From JAIQFL01 sp035295745 (GTDB lineage: Bacteria > Acidobacteriota > Terriglobia > Bryobacterales > Bryobacteraceae), in NCBI GenBank assembly GCA_035295745.1, contig DATGIL010000060.1, forward strand, positions 1 through 64,000: a stretch of DNA of 64,000 nt, read 5' to 3'. The translations under genes were made by a program, and so were the position numbers. Below, piece after piece: positions 9,049 through 18,900 of the stretch; position 1 is the stretch's first letter, and each line of letters begins with the position of its first letter. Under the pieces are notes generated by a model, which saw only the letters and a program-made list of their open reading frames with translations, had not been told where the DNA came from and did no database searches.

Positions 9049-10977
9049 TTACATGTATGTCGGAATGGCGATCCCCAAGATCCCGGCCGTACGTTCCAGT
9101 TGACGGCGGAAGAAATCCGTCATCCAGAGCAGAAAGACCTTCTTCTCGCGATTCTCTTCGTGGATGATCGGGTACTGGTGGTAGAAGTTGTTGAACGTCT
9201 GCGCCAGTTGGAAGGCATATTTGGCGACGTGGGCGGGTTCTCCCGCGGCGGCTGCACGTTCCAGCGCGGAATCCACCTTCGACGCGGCCAGCAGAATTTG
9301 CCAGGCATCTTCGGACTGGAGTTGGCGGGCGAGAGCTTCCGCATTCAGCTCCGAGCTGAAGTCGGGCAGAGTTTCGCCGCGCTCTTCGAGCTTTCTCAGG
9401 ATATTTCGCGCGCGCACCGCCGCATACTGCACGTATGGACCGGTCTCACCCTCGAAGCTCAAAGCCTCCTGGAGGTCGAAGGCGATCACCGAATTCCGCG
9501 TGAATTTGAGCAGGAAGTAACGCAGCGCGCCAATCGCGATCTGCGAAGCCACGTGCTTCTGTTCTTCCGGGGAAGCCTCCGCGTGCCGCGAGGCGACTTC
9601 TTCCAAAGCCTTGGCGATGAGCGTGTCCATCAGATCGTCGGCTTTTACTCCGAGTCCCTTGCGGCCGGACACCTCCACGTGCGATTTCTTGCGATCCTCT
9701 TCGGATAGCGGTATGCCCAACTCCGCGCAGGTGCGCGGCGAAAGCGCCACCATTTCGTATGAAAAGTGGACCGACTGATCGGCCTGTGACTGGTAGCCCA
9801 ATCCGCGCAAACCCGCAGCCACCACGTCCTGCAGATAGGACTGCCGCGAATCGATCACGTTATACACGCGGGTACCATGCCCGAACTGCTGGCCGGACTC
9901 GGACGGCTGATCGGTAGTGACCCAAAGCACGCGCCCGTCGTCGTAGGTCTGAAAAGGCTGGTAGTAGAAATCCTTGCCCAAGAGGCCGAATTTCCAGAGC
10001 TGGTACGCAATGTCCTTGCCCGTGTAGACGACTGTGCCATCGGACCGCACGATGACCTTCCCGTCTTCGGAAAGGCCGGGCATCACCCAGCACCCGGCAT
10101 GCTTGCCTTCCTTCTCGTAATAGATGGCGTTGCGCTGCTTCAGCAGTTCGAAGGCCGCCGACCAGAAATGCAGATGGAGAATCTCGCTCTCCCGTGGCAG
10201 GACGTCGTACTCCACGTCCATACGCAGCATGGTCGCGAGGTGCGCTCTCACAATGGCATTGGCCACCAGGTGCGCGATCTCGGCCAACTCGCCTTCTCCC
10301 GACTCGATGCTGTGCAGCGTCTTCGTGCGCCATTCCAGCGTCTCGGGATGTTCTTTGTAGTTGGAGGAAGTCTTGGCGTAGAGGTCCCAGCAGTGGTAAT
10401 CGAAGCGCACTGCGGGGTCGGCGATCAGGGCCTTTACGTCCGAAGGGGATCGGCCCTCCAGGTAATGGAAGCCCACCACGACGTCAGCCACCTGCACGCC
10501 GGTATTGTCGATGTAGTTCTGCACTTCCACCCGATAGCCGAGGGCGCGCAGCAGCCGCACGAAGGTGTCTCCCAATGCGGCATTGCGCAGGTGTCCGATG
10601 TGCGCCGCTTTATTGGGATTGATGTTGGTGTGCTCGACGATGATCTTCTCGCCTGCGACCGCCGCGGTTTCCAGCTTACCGTTGAGTATCGACGCCCCAA
10701 ACGCACCGCGGTCCAGACGGATGTTGATGAACCCGTTGCCCGCGATCTCCATGGCGGCGACGCCTGGAATTGCGCCGACTCCCTCCACCAGTTCGGCCGC
10801 GATCTTTTTGGGCGCCTGGCGCAATTGTTTGGCTAACTGAAAGGCCGCAGGCACCGCCATTTCGCCGAAATCGTTCTGGCGCGGCTGCTCGATAGCCACG
10901 GCCACATCGACGCCGTAGCGAGCCTGTATGTGCGCGCGAAAGGCGCTGGAAACCTGCTTTTCAATCGAATGGAACAC
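9049..10977 (-). CDS. argS: Arginyl-tRNA synthetase
   Basis: Class I aminoacyl-tRNA synthetase charging tRNA-Arg. The N-terminal additional domain (IEKQVSSAFRAHIQARYG, then QNDFGEMAVPAAFQLAK) is followed by the HIGH-type motif NPNKAAHIGHLRNAALGD. There is a KMSKS-equivalent loop VSGRKGLGVKADDLMD, and the C-terminal anticodon-binding region ends FFRRQLERTAGILGI. Length (about 642-649 aa) is normal. The start is uncertain: TTG at 10998 (649 aa) or GTG at 10977. A TATACT -10-like hexamer lies between the two, which favours the GTG and would make the message nearly leaderless. The gene is followed without a gap by the truncated permease. Confidence 0.95.
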   Translation of the reverse strand: MFHSIEKQVSSAFRAHIQARYGVDVAVAIEQPRQNDFGEMAVPAAFQLAKQLRQAPKKIAAELVEGVGAIPGVAAMEIAGNGFINIRLDRGAFGASILNGKLETAAVAGEKIIVEHTNINPNKAAHIGHLRNAALGDTFVRLLRALGYRVEVQNYIDNTGVQVADVVVGFHYLEGRSPSDVKALIADPAVRFDYHCWDLYAKTSSNYKEHPETLEWRTKTLHSIESGEGELAEIAHLVANAIVRAHLATMLRMDVEYDVLPRESEILHLHFWSAAFELLKQRNAIYYEKEGKHAGCWVMPGLSEDGKVIVRSDGTVVYTGKDIAYQLWKFGLLGKDFYYQPFQTYDDGRVLWVTTDQPSESGQQFGHGTRVYNVIDSRQSYLQDVVAAGLRGLGYQSQADQSVHFSYEMVALSPRTCAELGIPLSEEDRKKSHVEVSGRKGLGVKADDLMDTLIAKALEEVASRHAEASPEEQKHVASQIAIGALRYFLLKFTRNSVIAFDLQEALSFEGETGPYVQYAAVRARNILRKLEERGETLPDFSSELNAEALARQLQSEDAWQILLAASKVDSALERAAAAGEPAHVAKYAFQLAQTFNNFYHQYPIIHEENREKKVFLLWMTDFFRRQLERTAGILGIAIPTYM

Positions 10978-11254
10978 GGGAAACTTCGAGTATAGCAAGC
11001 GGCGCCAGAGAGACCGGCTCTAACTAACCGCCCCTTTTGCCGTCCGATAGGGGCGTGAACAGCTGATGCCGGGCGCACACGGCGGCACCGGTGCGTCGGG
11101 GTTTGCGTTTGTGAGAGAGTGCGATAAGAACATGCTGACGCACCGCACGGCCCGGTAATTGAACAACAAGCCATTGAAATAGGCAGGAGGCTCCGCGGCG
11201 CCGGTTCCATGCACTGTGGCCGTCTCGCGCGAGAGAGGCGCCATGGCCAAATAG

Positions 11255-12718
11255 TCAGAGCGTTGTAACGATCCGTGGGACGCGCCGGTGCCAGTCGGTG
11301 GACTGCTGGTAGGCATAGGCCGCCTGAATCACCATCCCCTCATGAAAGGGGGCAGCTGCAATCTGCAGCCCGATTGGCCGACCGTCCTTCGAAAAGCCAC
11401 AGGGGACTGTCATCGCGGGCGTGCCGAAGTGATTGAAGGCCCCGGTATTACTGGGTGGGCGGCGATGCGTTTCGCTGATCGTCTCGGAGATCAGAGGGGC
11501 GGGCTCCCGCATGGTAGGGAGGAGCAGCACATCCACATTCTCAAAGATGCGATGGATCTCGCGGCGGCACTCGCGGACGCGCTTCAAGGTCTCAATATAA
11601 GGAAGTGTCTCCACCTTTTTCATCTGATTGAGATGGCGCTGCGACCAGGGGTGGTAAAGCTCGGGAGACTTGTCGAAGTAGGGCTTCTGATAATGATAGA
11701 GCTCCACATCGTAGTCTCCGTTCTCCGCCTGCCGGAGCCGCGACAAGGTGACGTCGCGGACTTCGCGCACTTTGCCCCGAAGTTGGCGGATCGCCTCTTC
11801 TACGGCCTCGGCGACGTCGGGGTGAAGCTGCTCGAAGAAGTAATCGCGCGGGATGCCGACACGGATCGATGCGATGGGCGCGCGCAGCGACTGTGCATAA
11901 TCGGGCACGGGCTCGGGAGCGGTGATGGCGTCGAGGGGGTCGGGGCCGGCGATTATCTGCAGCATCGCCGCTGCGTCCTCCACGCTGCGGCAGATCGGGC
12001 CGATGGTGTCCATGGAGTAGGCCGATGGCACCACTCCACGGGTGCTGGCACGACCGTAGGAGGTTTTGAATCCCACCACACCGCAATGCGCGCCGGGGAT
12101 GCGGACGGAGCCGCCATCGTCACTGCCCACCGAGGCAAAGCAGAGTCCGGCGGACACGGCGGCGGCAGAGCCAGCGGACGAGCCTCCGGTGATGTGGTCG
12201 AGATTCCATGGGTTGTGTGCGGGCCCGAAACAGCCGGTGGTGCCCGTGCCGGCGAAGGCCATCTCGTCAAGATTGAGCTTTCCCAGGAACACCACACCTG
12301 CGACTTTCAATCGCCTGGTGACCTCGGCGTCCTCTGTGGGGACGCGATCCTTGAAGACCTGCGCAGCCGCGGTGGTGCGGATCTGCGCCGTGTCGATATT
12401 GTCCTTCAAGGCGATGGGAATACCGTGGAGTTTGCCCGGTACTCGCCCGGTGGCGCGGCGGCGATCACACTCGCGCGCCTGAGCGAGGGCCGAATCGGCA
12501 TCGACTGTGATGAAGGCGTTCAACTGGCGATCGAGTTTGGCGATGCGCTCGAGGCACAGGCGAGTCAGTTCCTCTGAGGAGATGGCTCTCCGGGCCAGCG
12601 CCGCCGATGCTTCTGTCAGTGTCCAGGAGAGCGGATCAGCGGCGGCCGGCGCGGCGGGCATCTCTGCACTCAGGGCGATGGCTCCTGCCAACCACGTGCG
12701 GCGAGTCAAGGGATCCAT
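11255..12718 (-). CDS. Amidase-signature family hydrolase, Tat-type signal
   Basis: 487 aa. The Ser-cisSer-Lys triad is visible: Lys in IPIALKDNID (near 106), cis-Ser in TGGSSAGSAAAV (near 180) and the nucleophilic Ser in GSDDGGSVRIP (near 204). This is the GatA/amidase fold that hydrolyses amide bonds. The N-terminus MDPLTRRTWLAGAIALSAEMPAAPAAA carries a twin-arginine-like motif and an Ala-rich cleavage region, so it is probably exported. It is therefore unlikely to be the GatA subunit of the tRNA amidotransferase; no gatB or gatC is adjacent. Its substrate cannot be predicted. A small membrane-protein gene lies 15 bp upstream and may be co-transcribed. Confidence 0.9.
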   Translation of the reverse strand: MDPLTRRTWLAGAIALSAEMPAAPAAADPLSWTLTEASAALARRAISSEELTRLCLERIAKLDRQLNAFITVDADSALAQARECDRRRATGRVPGKLHGIPIALKDNIDTAQIRTTAAAQVFKDRVPTEDAEVTRRLKVAGVVFLGKLNLDEMAFAGTGTTGCFGPAHNPWNLDHITGGSSAGSAAAVSAGLCFASVGSDDGGSVRIPGAHCGVVGFKTSYGRASTRGVVPSAYSMDTIGPICRSVEDAAAMLQIIAGPDPLDAITAPEPVPDYAQSLRAPIASIRVGIPRDYFFEQLHPDVAEAVEEAIRQLRGKVREVRDVTLSRLRQAENGDYDVELYHYQKPYFDKSPELYHPWSQRHLNQMKKVETLPYIETLKRVRECRREIHRIFENVDVLLLPTMREPAPLISETISETHRRPPSNTGAFNHFGTPAMTVPCGFSKDGRPIGLQIAAAPFHEGMVIQAAYAYQQSTDWHRRVPRIVTTL

Positions 12719-12733
12719 GGGTCCTCCCGCGAA

Positions 12734-12967
12734 TTAATCAGGATACACGATGCGTGTCTGAGCGGCGTGAGAGCGGGCTAACCGAGTGGCGATCACACGG
12801 TAGATGTATACGGATCCCCAAGCAAGCGCAATGATTAACAGCAGCGCCAACGGCAATAAAACCGCCTCCCTGCCAGCCTGGGCCATGATTACCTTGAAAA
12901 CAAAAACTACGATTCCTAAACCGATCCTACCCAGAATCCCTGTTCCACCGCTTCGATTTTCGTTCAT
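12734..12967 (-). CDS. Small two-helix membrane protein, 77 aa
   Basis: Contains two hydrophobic segments, IGLGIVVFVFKVIMAQ and AVLLPLALLLIIALAWGSVYIY, separated by a short polar turn (AGRE), with an Arg-rich tail. A strong Shine-Dalgarno (GGGGAGGAAAG) precedes the ATG at 12967, which supports it as a real gene. It lies just upstream of the amidase on the same strand. I recognise no family. Confidence 0.65.
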   Translation of the reverse strand: MNENRSGGTGILGRIGLGIVVFVFKVIMAQAGREAVLLPLALLLIIALAWGSVYIYRVIATRLARSHAAQTRIVYPD

Positions 12968-13089
12968 TGTCTTTCCTCCCCTCGCTTGGACATTACGGAA
13001 ACTTCAGGGAAGAAGGGTAACCCATTGGGACGATTGCTTTGGTAAGGAGTGCCTGGACGACTCCGGCGTGCTAAGTTTAGTTCCTAGGA

Positions 13090-13869
13090 ATGAACATTCT
13101 GTTTATAGGGGATATATTTGGAGCACCAGGGCGGAGGATTGTCGCCGATCATCTGCAAGATATTGTGCAATCGAACCAGATCGACCTGGCGATTGCCAAC
13201 GCGGAGAATTCCGCGGGCGGTTTCGGCATCACGCCGTCGATAGCGGAGGATTTATTTAGCTTAGGTTTAGACGTGTTGACCTCCGGCAACCATGTATGGG
13301 ATAAGCGGGAACTCTACGAGTATCTGGGCCGGCAGCCTCGCTTGCTGCGGCCGGCCAACTACCCGAACGCCCCTGGCGGAGGCGTGGTGGTATTTCGGAC
13401 GCGTAGCGGACTGGATTGCGCGGTGTTGAATCTGCAGGGCCGAACCTACATGCCGGCCACTGATTGTCCGTTTCGCAAGGCCGACCTGATTCTGAGCGAA
13501 CTGGACCCTGCGATTAAGGTCAAGTTCGTGGACTTCCACGCCGAGGTGACGAGCGAGAAGATGGCGATGGGATGGCACCTGGACGGGCGTGTGTCGGCAA
13601 TGGTGGGGACCCACACCCACGTGCCGACCGCCGATACCCGCATCCTTCCCGGCGGCACGGCCTATCAGACGGATTGCGGCATGACCGGACCTTACCGGTC
13701 GGTGATCGGGGTGCAAAGCGATATCGTGATCCAGAGGTTTCTCACCGGACTGCCCGTCCGCATGGAGGCGGCGCGAGAAGGCGTGGAGTTACACGCGGTA
13801 ATCGTCGATGTCGACGAGTGCACCGGAAAGGCCCGTTCCGTGAGGCGGCACGCGATCAACGGAGATTAG
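13090..13869 (+). CDS. ymdB: YmdB-family metallophosphoesterase
   Basis: Calcineurin-like phosphoesterase of the TIGR00282/YmdB family, 259 aa (usual about 260). Metal-site motifs are in order: MNILFIGDIFGAPG (Asp), IANAENSAGG (Asn, Glu), LTSGNHVWDKRE (Asn-His), DFHAEVTSEK (His) and VGTHTHVPTADTRIL (His-His). Characterised relatives in Firmicutes hydrolyse 2',3'-cyclic nucleotides and affect biofilm and sporulation decisions. Here it is followed after 3 nt by a diguanylate cyclase, which suggests a joint signalling role; that is inference. The ATG start is followed at once by the conserved N-terminal strand. Confidence 0.93.
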   Translation: MNILFIGDIFGAPGRRIVADHLQDIVQSNQIDLAIANAENSAGGFGITPSIAEDLFSLGLDVLTSGNHVWDKRELYEYLGRQPRLLRPANYPNAPGGGVVVFRTRSGLDCAVLNLQGRTYMPATDCPFRKADLILSELDPAIKVKFVDFHAEVTSEKMAMGWHLDGRVSAMVGTHTHVPTADTRILPGGTAYQTDCGMTGPYRSVIGVQSDIVIQRFLTGLPVRMEAAREGVELHAVIVDVDECTGKARSVRRHAINGD

Positions 13870-13872
13870 AAG

Positions 13873-15093
13873 ATGAACCCTTCGACCCCGATTCCGGATA
13901 TCGCGACATTTTATATCGAGGAAATCGGAGCGCTGCTGTTTGGGGTGGTGTTCATGTTTCTGTACCGCCAGTCGAGGGCGGTCTACTTCGGTTTGTGGGC
14001 GGCGGCGTGGGGGCTGCGGTTTCTGGCGGCGGGTTTCAGCTACGAACTGCTGCGGACCACCGATACGCGCTGGCTGGCGCCTTACTCCATTTTCGAATTC
14101 GCATTTGTGATTATTCTGGTCTCGGCGGCGCGTGCCGGGTTCGCCTCCGACATGAAGGAATGGCGGAAGATCCTGCGCCTCATCGGGGTCATGCCGATCT
14201 TTGTGGCGCTGGTGTATGCAATTGGGCGATTTGAGCGGCTGGAAGCGTACCACACGTCTCACGCGATGGTGCTGGGGTTCGTATACTTCTATAATTTCCT
14301 GCGGCTGCGGAATCGGAAGGGCGTCGGCAGCCGATTCTTCCGCTTTTCGCTGTTGGTTCTGGCGGTGGCGTTCGTCATTCACGCGGGCCTCTTCCTGGTG
14401 ATCTATAACCGGGGCAACGCACCCTCGTGGGCGAGCTACTTGTACGGCGAGACACTCTACGACTTTGTCCTGCACTGCGCGTTGGCGTTCTCGGCGATGG
14501 CGATGTGGAGTGAGAGCCAGATCGATCGGATCAAAGAACTGGGCGCGGAGTTGGATCATGTTCGCAGGGAGGCGCGGCAGACGATGGATCTGGATCGCCT
14601 GACTGGACTGCTCAATCAGGCGGCCCTCTCGACGCGGGTGGACTCGGGGATCGTATTCGAGGGTGTGGTGGCGGTCTGCGACATGGACAATTTCAAAGAC
14701 GTCAATGACCGCTATGGCCACCTGGTGGGCGATGAGATCCTGCGGAACATCGGCAACTTATTGCAGAGTTCGATCCGCCACGAAGACGTGGCGTTCCGCT
14801 GGGGCGGGGATGAATTCGTGATTCTGTTCCAAAATCAGCGCGGCGACATTGCGAGCAATCGTATGTCGGAGATCGCGCTGCGGTTGAAGGAGTTTCGCGT
14901 GCGCGGATTCGGAGTGCTGCCGATCACGTTCAGTTGGGGGACGGCGGAAGGCCACGGGCGGAATCTGCGCGATGTGCTCGACGAGGCAGACCGAAAGATG
15001 TACGAACTGAAGCGGGCGCGCTCCGGAGAGAGTGCGTCGCGAGAGCGGCCGCCGGTTCGGGAAACGCTCACTCCACGCACCGAGCCACATTGA
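13873..15093 (+). CDS. Membrane diguanylate cyclase (GGDEF)
   Basis: Makes cyclic di-GMP from GTP. The 406-aa protein has an N-terminal membrane sensor of about six to seven helices (residues 10-215; GALLFGVVFMFLY, FLLVGLWAAAW-like and SLLVLAVAFVIHAGLFLV-type segments). A coiled-coil linker (IKELGAELDHVRREARQTMD) follows, then a GGDEF domain with LTGLLNQAAL, CDMDNFKDVNDRYGH and FRWGGDEFVIL. The signature GGDEF is intact, so it should be active. An RHED (RxxD) inhibitory site sits five residues before it, predicting product inhibition. There is no EAL domain. It is probably co-transcribed with ymdB, 3 nt upstream. Confidence 0.93.
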   Translation: MNPSTPIPDIATFYIEEIGALLFGVVFMFLYRQSRAVYFGLWAAAWGLRFLAAGFSYELLRTTDTRWLAPYSIFEFAFVIILVSAARAGFASDMKEWRKILRLIGVMPIFVALVYAIGRFERLEAYHTSHAMVLGFVYFYNFLRLRNRKGVGSRFFRFSLLVLAVAFVIHAGLFLVIYNRGNAPSWASYLYGETLYDFVLHCALAFSAMAMWSESQIDRIKELGAELDHVRREARQTMDLDRLTGLLNQAALSTRVDSGIVFEGVVAVCDMDNFKDVNDRYGHLVGDEILRNIGNLLQSSIRHEDVAFRWGGDEFVILFQNQRGDIASNRMSEIALRLKEFRVRGFGVLPITFSWGTAEGHGRNLRDVLDEADRKMYELKRARSGESASRERPPVRETLTPRTEPH

Positions 15094-15315
15094 GTCTGGC
15101 TCGAGCTGACGGTTAAAAGGTCAGACGCACACGCTCCTTTGCGGTCGCGGCTCGTTACGGTGTACACACAAGCGGTCCGGGAGGAGATTGAGCGCCGACA
15201 TCTGGCTTAACGCGCGGCCGGTATCGGGGCTGCGTTCTGTGTGATCCGGCACCGTGCATCGTTAAGATACATACAGATCAAGGAACCTCTGAGTGGCGCG
15301 TGGTACCTTGAGTCC

Positions 15316-15915
15316 ATGGGACGGAAATTGGGGAATGCCGTTTCGATCCTGATGTTCACGGGACTGGGCGCCCTTGCGTGGGCCGCCGACAAAGATCATG
15401 GGGTGGATCTATATCGTCAAGGTAAGTTTGCCGATGCGCAAGCTGAGTTGACGAAGGTGATGGATCAATCTCCGGACGATGCGCAAGTGCATCGCTATCT
15501 CGGACTGGCGTTGGTGGAGATGCACAAGCCATCCGACGCCGAACCACATTTGAACCGGGCCAACGATCTGGACCCCAGCGACGATTCGAAGCTGGCGCTG
15601 GCACGCCTGTACGTCGAGGAGAAGCAGTACGACAAGGCGCAGGCGCTACTCGACAGTGCGGATGGTCCATCGAAGGACTATGTCACGGGGCTGCTGCTTT
15701 TCGGGCGGCAGAAAAATGCAGACGCTGCCGCCGCTTTCGAAAGCTATCTGCAGAAGAACCCGAACGACGCTTACGCGCATTACTACGCGGGCCTGGCGTA
15801 CAATGGCGCGAAACGGCCGGATAAAATGCTGACGCAATTCGAGCTGTTTCTCAAGCTACGGCCCGACGCGCCAGAGGCGAAGAAAGTCAGGGCGGTACTG
15901 ACCACCGGACACTAG
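15316..15915 (+). CDS. Exported TPR-repeat protein
   Basis: 199 residues. A signal-like N-terminus (MGRKLGNAVSILMFTGLGALAWAA) precedes tandem TPR units: VDLYRQGKFADAQAELTKVMDQSPDD, AQVHRYLGLALVEMHKPSDAEPHL, KLALARLYVEEKQYDKAQALLD, and a further unit with AYAHYYAGLAYNGAKRPDKML. The open frame begins at 15241, but the ATG at 15316 gives the signal peptide at the N-terminus. It ends seven nt before the TTG of the TamB-BamA fusion gene, so a shared transcript and an envelope-assembly helper role are plausible. That is inference from position only. Confidence 0.8.
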   Translation: MGRKLGNAVSILMFTGLGALAWAADKDHGVDLYRQGKFADAQAELTKVMDQSPDDAQVHRYLGLALVEMHKPSDAEPHLNRANDLDPSDDSKLALARLYVEEKQYDKAQALLDSADGPSKDYVTGLLLFGRQKNADAAAAFESYLQKNPNDAYAHYYAGLAYNGAKRPDKMLTQFELFLKLRPDAPEAKKVRAVLTTGH

Positions 15916-15922
15916 GGCCACC

Positions 15923-18900
15923 TTGCTTCGCTCGCGGATCCTTCGAATCACGGGTTGGTTCGCCGCCGCGATGGTGGTCCTCCTGGGCGGGTTGCTGGTG
16001 GGTCTGCACACCTCGCCGGCGCGGAGAATGGTTCTCCGCCAGGTGGCGCAGATCCTCGCGGATCAGGGAATTGGTTTCCAGGCTTCGCAACTCGACTACA
16101 ACCTGTTCGGAATCCGGCTGGAGCTGCGGGATGTGCGCGTGGCGTCGCGGCAGACTCCCGATCTGCCGCCGATTTTTACGGCCGATCGCGTTTGGGCGAA
16201 GATTGACCTGGCGCGCCTGATCCGCGGCGTCTACGACGTGGACGATGGCGGCATCGACAACCCGGCGGTGCGCGTAGTGGTAGATCGCGACGGGCGGGAC
16301 AACATTCCGCGGCCGCCTGCGAAGACTCCGCCATCGCCTTCTTCGGCCGCACTGGATTATCTGATCCGCCATTTCCGCATCGCCGGCGGGAGCGCGCAGA
16401 TGGAGGAACGGCGGCAGCAGATCGCGGTCTCGTTGCCTCTCGACAACGTAACCGTGGCAGGCGACGCGGCGACACGCAATCACGAAATCCGTCTGCAAAC
16501 GCGGCCAGGAGGCGAGGTGAAGCTAGCGGCGCGGACGCTTCCCATTGGCAGCCTGAGCGGCGACCTGGTGCTCGAAAAAGACGCTCTGGCGATCCGGCAG
16601 TTCGGCGTCGCCCTGGGCGATTCGCAACTGGGATTGTCGGGCCGCGTGAACAGCCTGAGCAGCCCGAGCCTGGACTTACGATCGGAGGCGACGCTCGGGC
16701 TGGAGTCGCTGGTGAGATTCGCCGGGCAAACGGAGGTGGTGCGCGGCAATGTCCATGTAGCGTTGACGGCCGCAGGTCCGCTGGCGGCGCTGAGAGCGAC
16801 AGTGCGGGTGCGTGGCGAAAACCTGGTGGCGGACCGCTTCGATCACGTCAACATGGAGGCCACTGCGGCTTACGACTCGGCATCGGCCCGCGCCCGTCTG
16901 GACAAGCTGGACGTGACGGTGCCATGGGGCCGCATTCACGCGCAGGGCGCAGTGGCGCTGAGCAATCCACCGGGGGAGAGTACAGCGAAGATGACGGTGG
17001 AAGGGTGCGATCTCAATCGCCTTTCCACGATTCTGAAACTACCGGTCCGGCTCGCGAGTACGGCGAACGCGGGTGTCGATGCGCGCTGGAAAGGGCTGGA
17101 CGCGGAGAGCGCGGACGTCGACGCAACGGTGCGGCTCTCACGATCGCAGGCCGGCGCGGGGCAGAACGTGCTACCCGTCGCCGCGGCGATACGCACGACG
17201 GTGCGCGGGAATCGGATCGTGGCGAGTATCGATTCGGCGGAGGCGCTGGGGGTGGCGGCATCGGGCGAAGTGTTGTTGCTCGATCGGAAGTCTCTGAAAG
17301 GGAACCTGAGCGTGGGCGCAGCCAGACTCTCGTCGACGATTGCGGCGGCAGAAGTGTTTCTGGGAAAGGCGGCAGGGTCGCTGGTGGGCACGCCGACGGA
17401 AGGCACGCTCGCATCGACGGTGAAGCTGACGGGAACGGTGACGGAGCCCGGGGCCGCGGTCTCGATGCAGATTCCAGATCTGAGCGCCGGGGATCTGCAG
17501 GACATCGCGGTGAATGCAGGGGTCCGCTACGCACCGGAACTGATGTCGATCGACACCGCAAGCGTCGCATGGCAAAACCAGACGCTCACGGCGAGCGGTA
17601 CGGTCGGCCTCGGGGCCAAGCAGGCGCTGAATTTGAACGCGCGTGCGGACGGGCTGTCGATCGGGGCAATTCTTCAGGGACTGAAGCACGCGGATGTTCC
17701 GTTGGCAGGCGACTTTTCGCTGGTGGCGAACGTTACCGGTACGGTGGACAATCCTCAGGCCGATGTTTCGCTCAACGGGAACAGTCTTGCTGCGTATGGG
17801 GAGAACTTCGAGGCGCTCGTGGCGAAGGCGCAATTGCGCGGGCCACAGGCCACGGTAAGCGAACTGGAACTCGACAAGCTCCGGGCATCGGGGACGTACA
17901 ATACCGCGACGAAGCAGTATAGCTTCCAGGCGCACGCGCAGGATTGGGTGCTCTCGCATCTCAAGCTGCCGGGAGATACCGAGGTTCGGGGCACCGTCAA
18001 TCTCGATGCCTCGGGCAGCGGCGTAAGCGACAATCCAGCGGCCGATCTGAAATTGGCGGTGGACGGGATTCAGGTGGGGGAGCAGCAGTACGGGCATGTG
18101 GAACTGGCCGCAAAAGCAGCGAATCAGAAGGTAGACATGCAGGCCGCCGCTCCGAAGTTCGGTGTCACGGCCACGGGAAATGTGGGCATCCCTGCGCCGA
18201 ACGCGGCTTGGTTCGACGTGCGGCTGACGCAGACGGACCTCTCGCAATTGCCAGTGAAACTCGATCCTCCCGTCGAGGGAACGATCTCAGCGGTGATTCA
18301 TGCCGCCGGGGATCTGCAGAATTTCGAGAAGGGCACGGCGAAGGCTGAGGTATCGCAGTTGGACGTGAAGTACAATGGCGAAGCGATTCGCACGGAAGGT
18401 CCGCTGGTAGCAAGTTTTGCGAACGGCACGGCGATGATCGAGAGGGCGACCATCCTCGCCGCCGATTCGCGCGTGGATGTGAGCGGGTCGCTGCCTCTGG
18501 AGGCTTCGTCGAGTGATGGCGCAGTGCAACTGAAGGTGGGGTTGAACCTGGCAGGCGTGGAACGGCTTCTCGCCGCCGACCAGAAGCTCGGACTTCGGGG
18601 AACGGTGACGGCAGAGGGCACGATTCGCGGCAATCTGAAGAGGATCGATCCGCAGATGACGGTGCAGGCCGATGCGTGTTCAGAGAAGGCAAAGGCGTGC
18701 GCCACGGCACATGCGCAAATTCGCAATGGCGCGGTCGAGATTCAAAGCCTCACGGCGAAGATGGGGGACGCTTCGCTGAACGCCTCAGGCAACGTGCCGT
18801 TCGCGTTGCTGCCGCCCGATCTGCCTGTAGAGTTGCCGCGCATGCAAGGACCGGCCAGGCTCACGGCCGATCTGCAAGTGCCCACCTTGAGCACCATTAA

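Noticed and set aside
11288..12577. 429-codon plus-strand open frame
   Set aside because: Antisense to the amidase gene with its intact catalytic triad.
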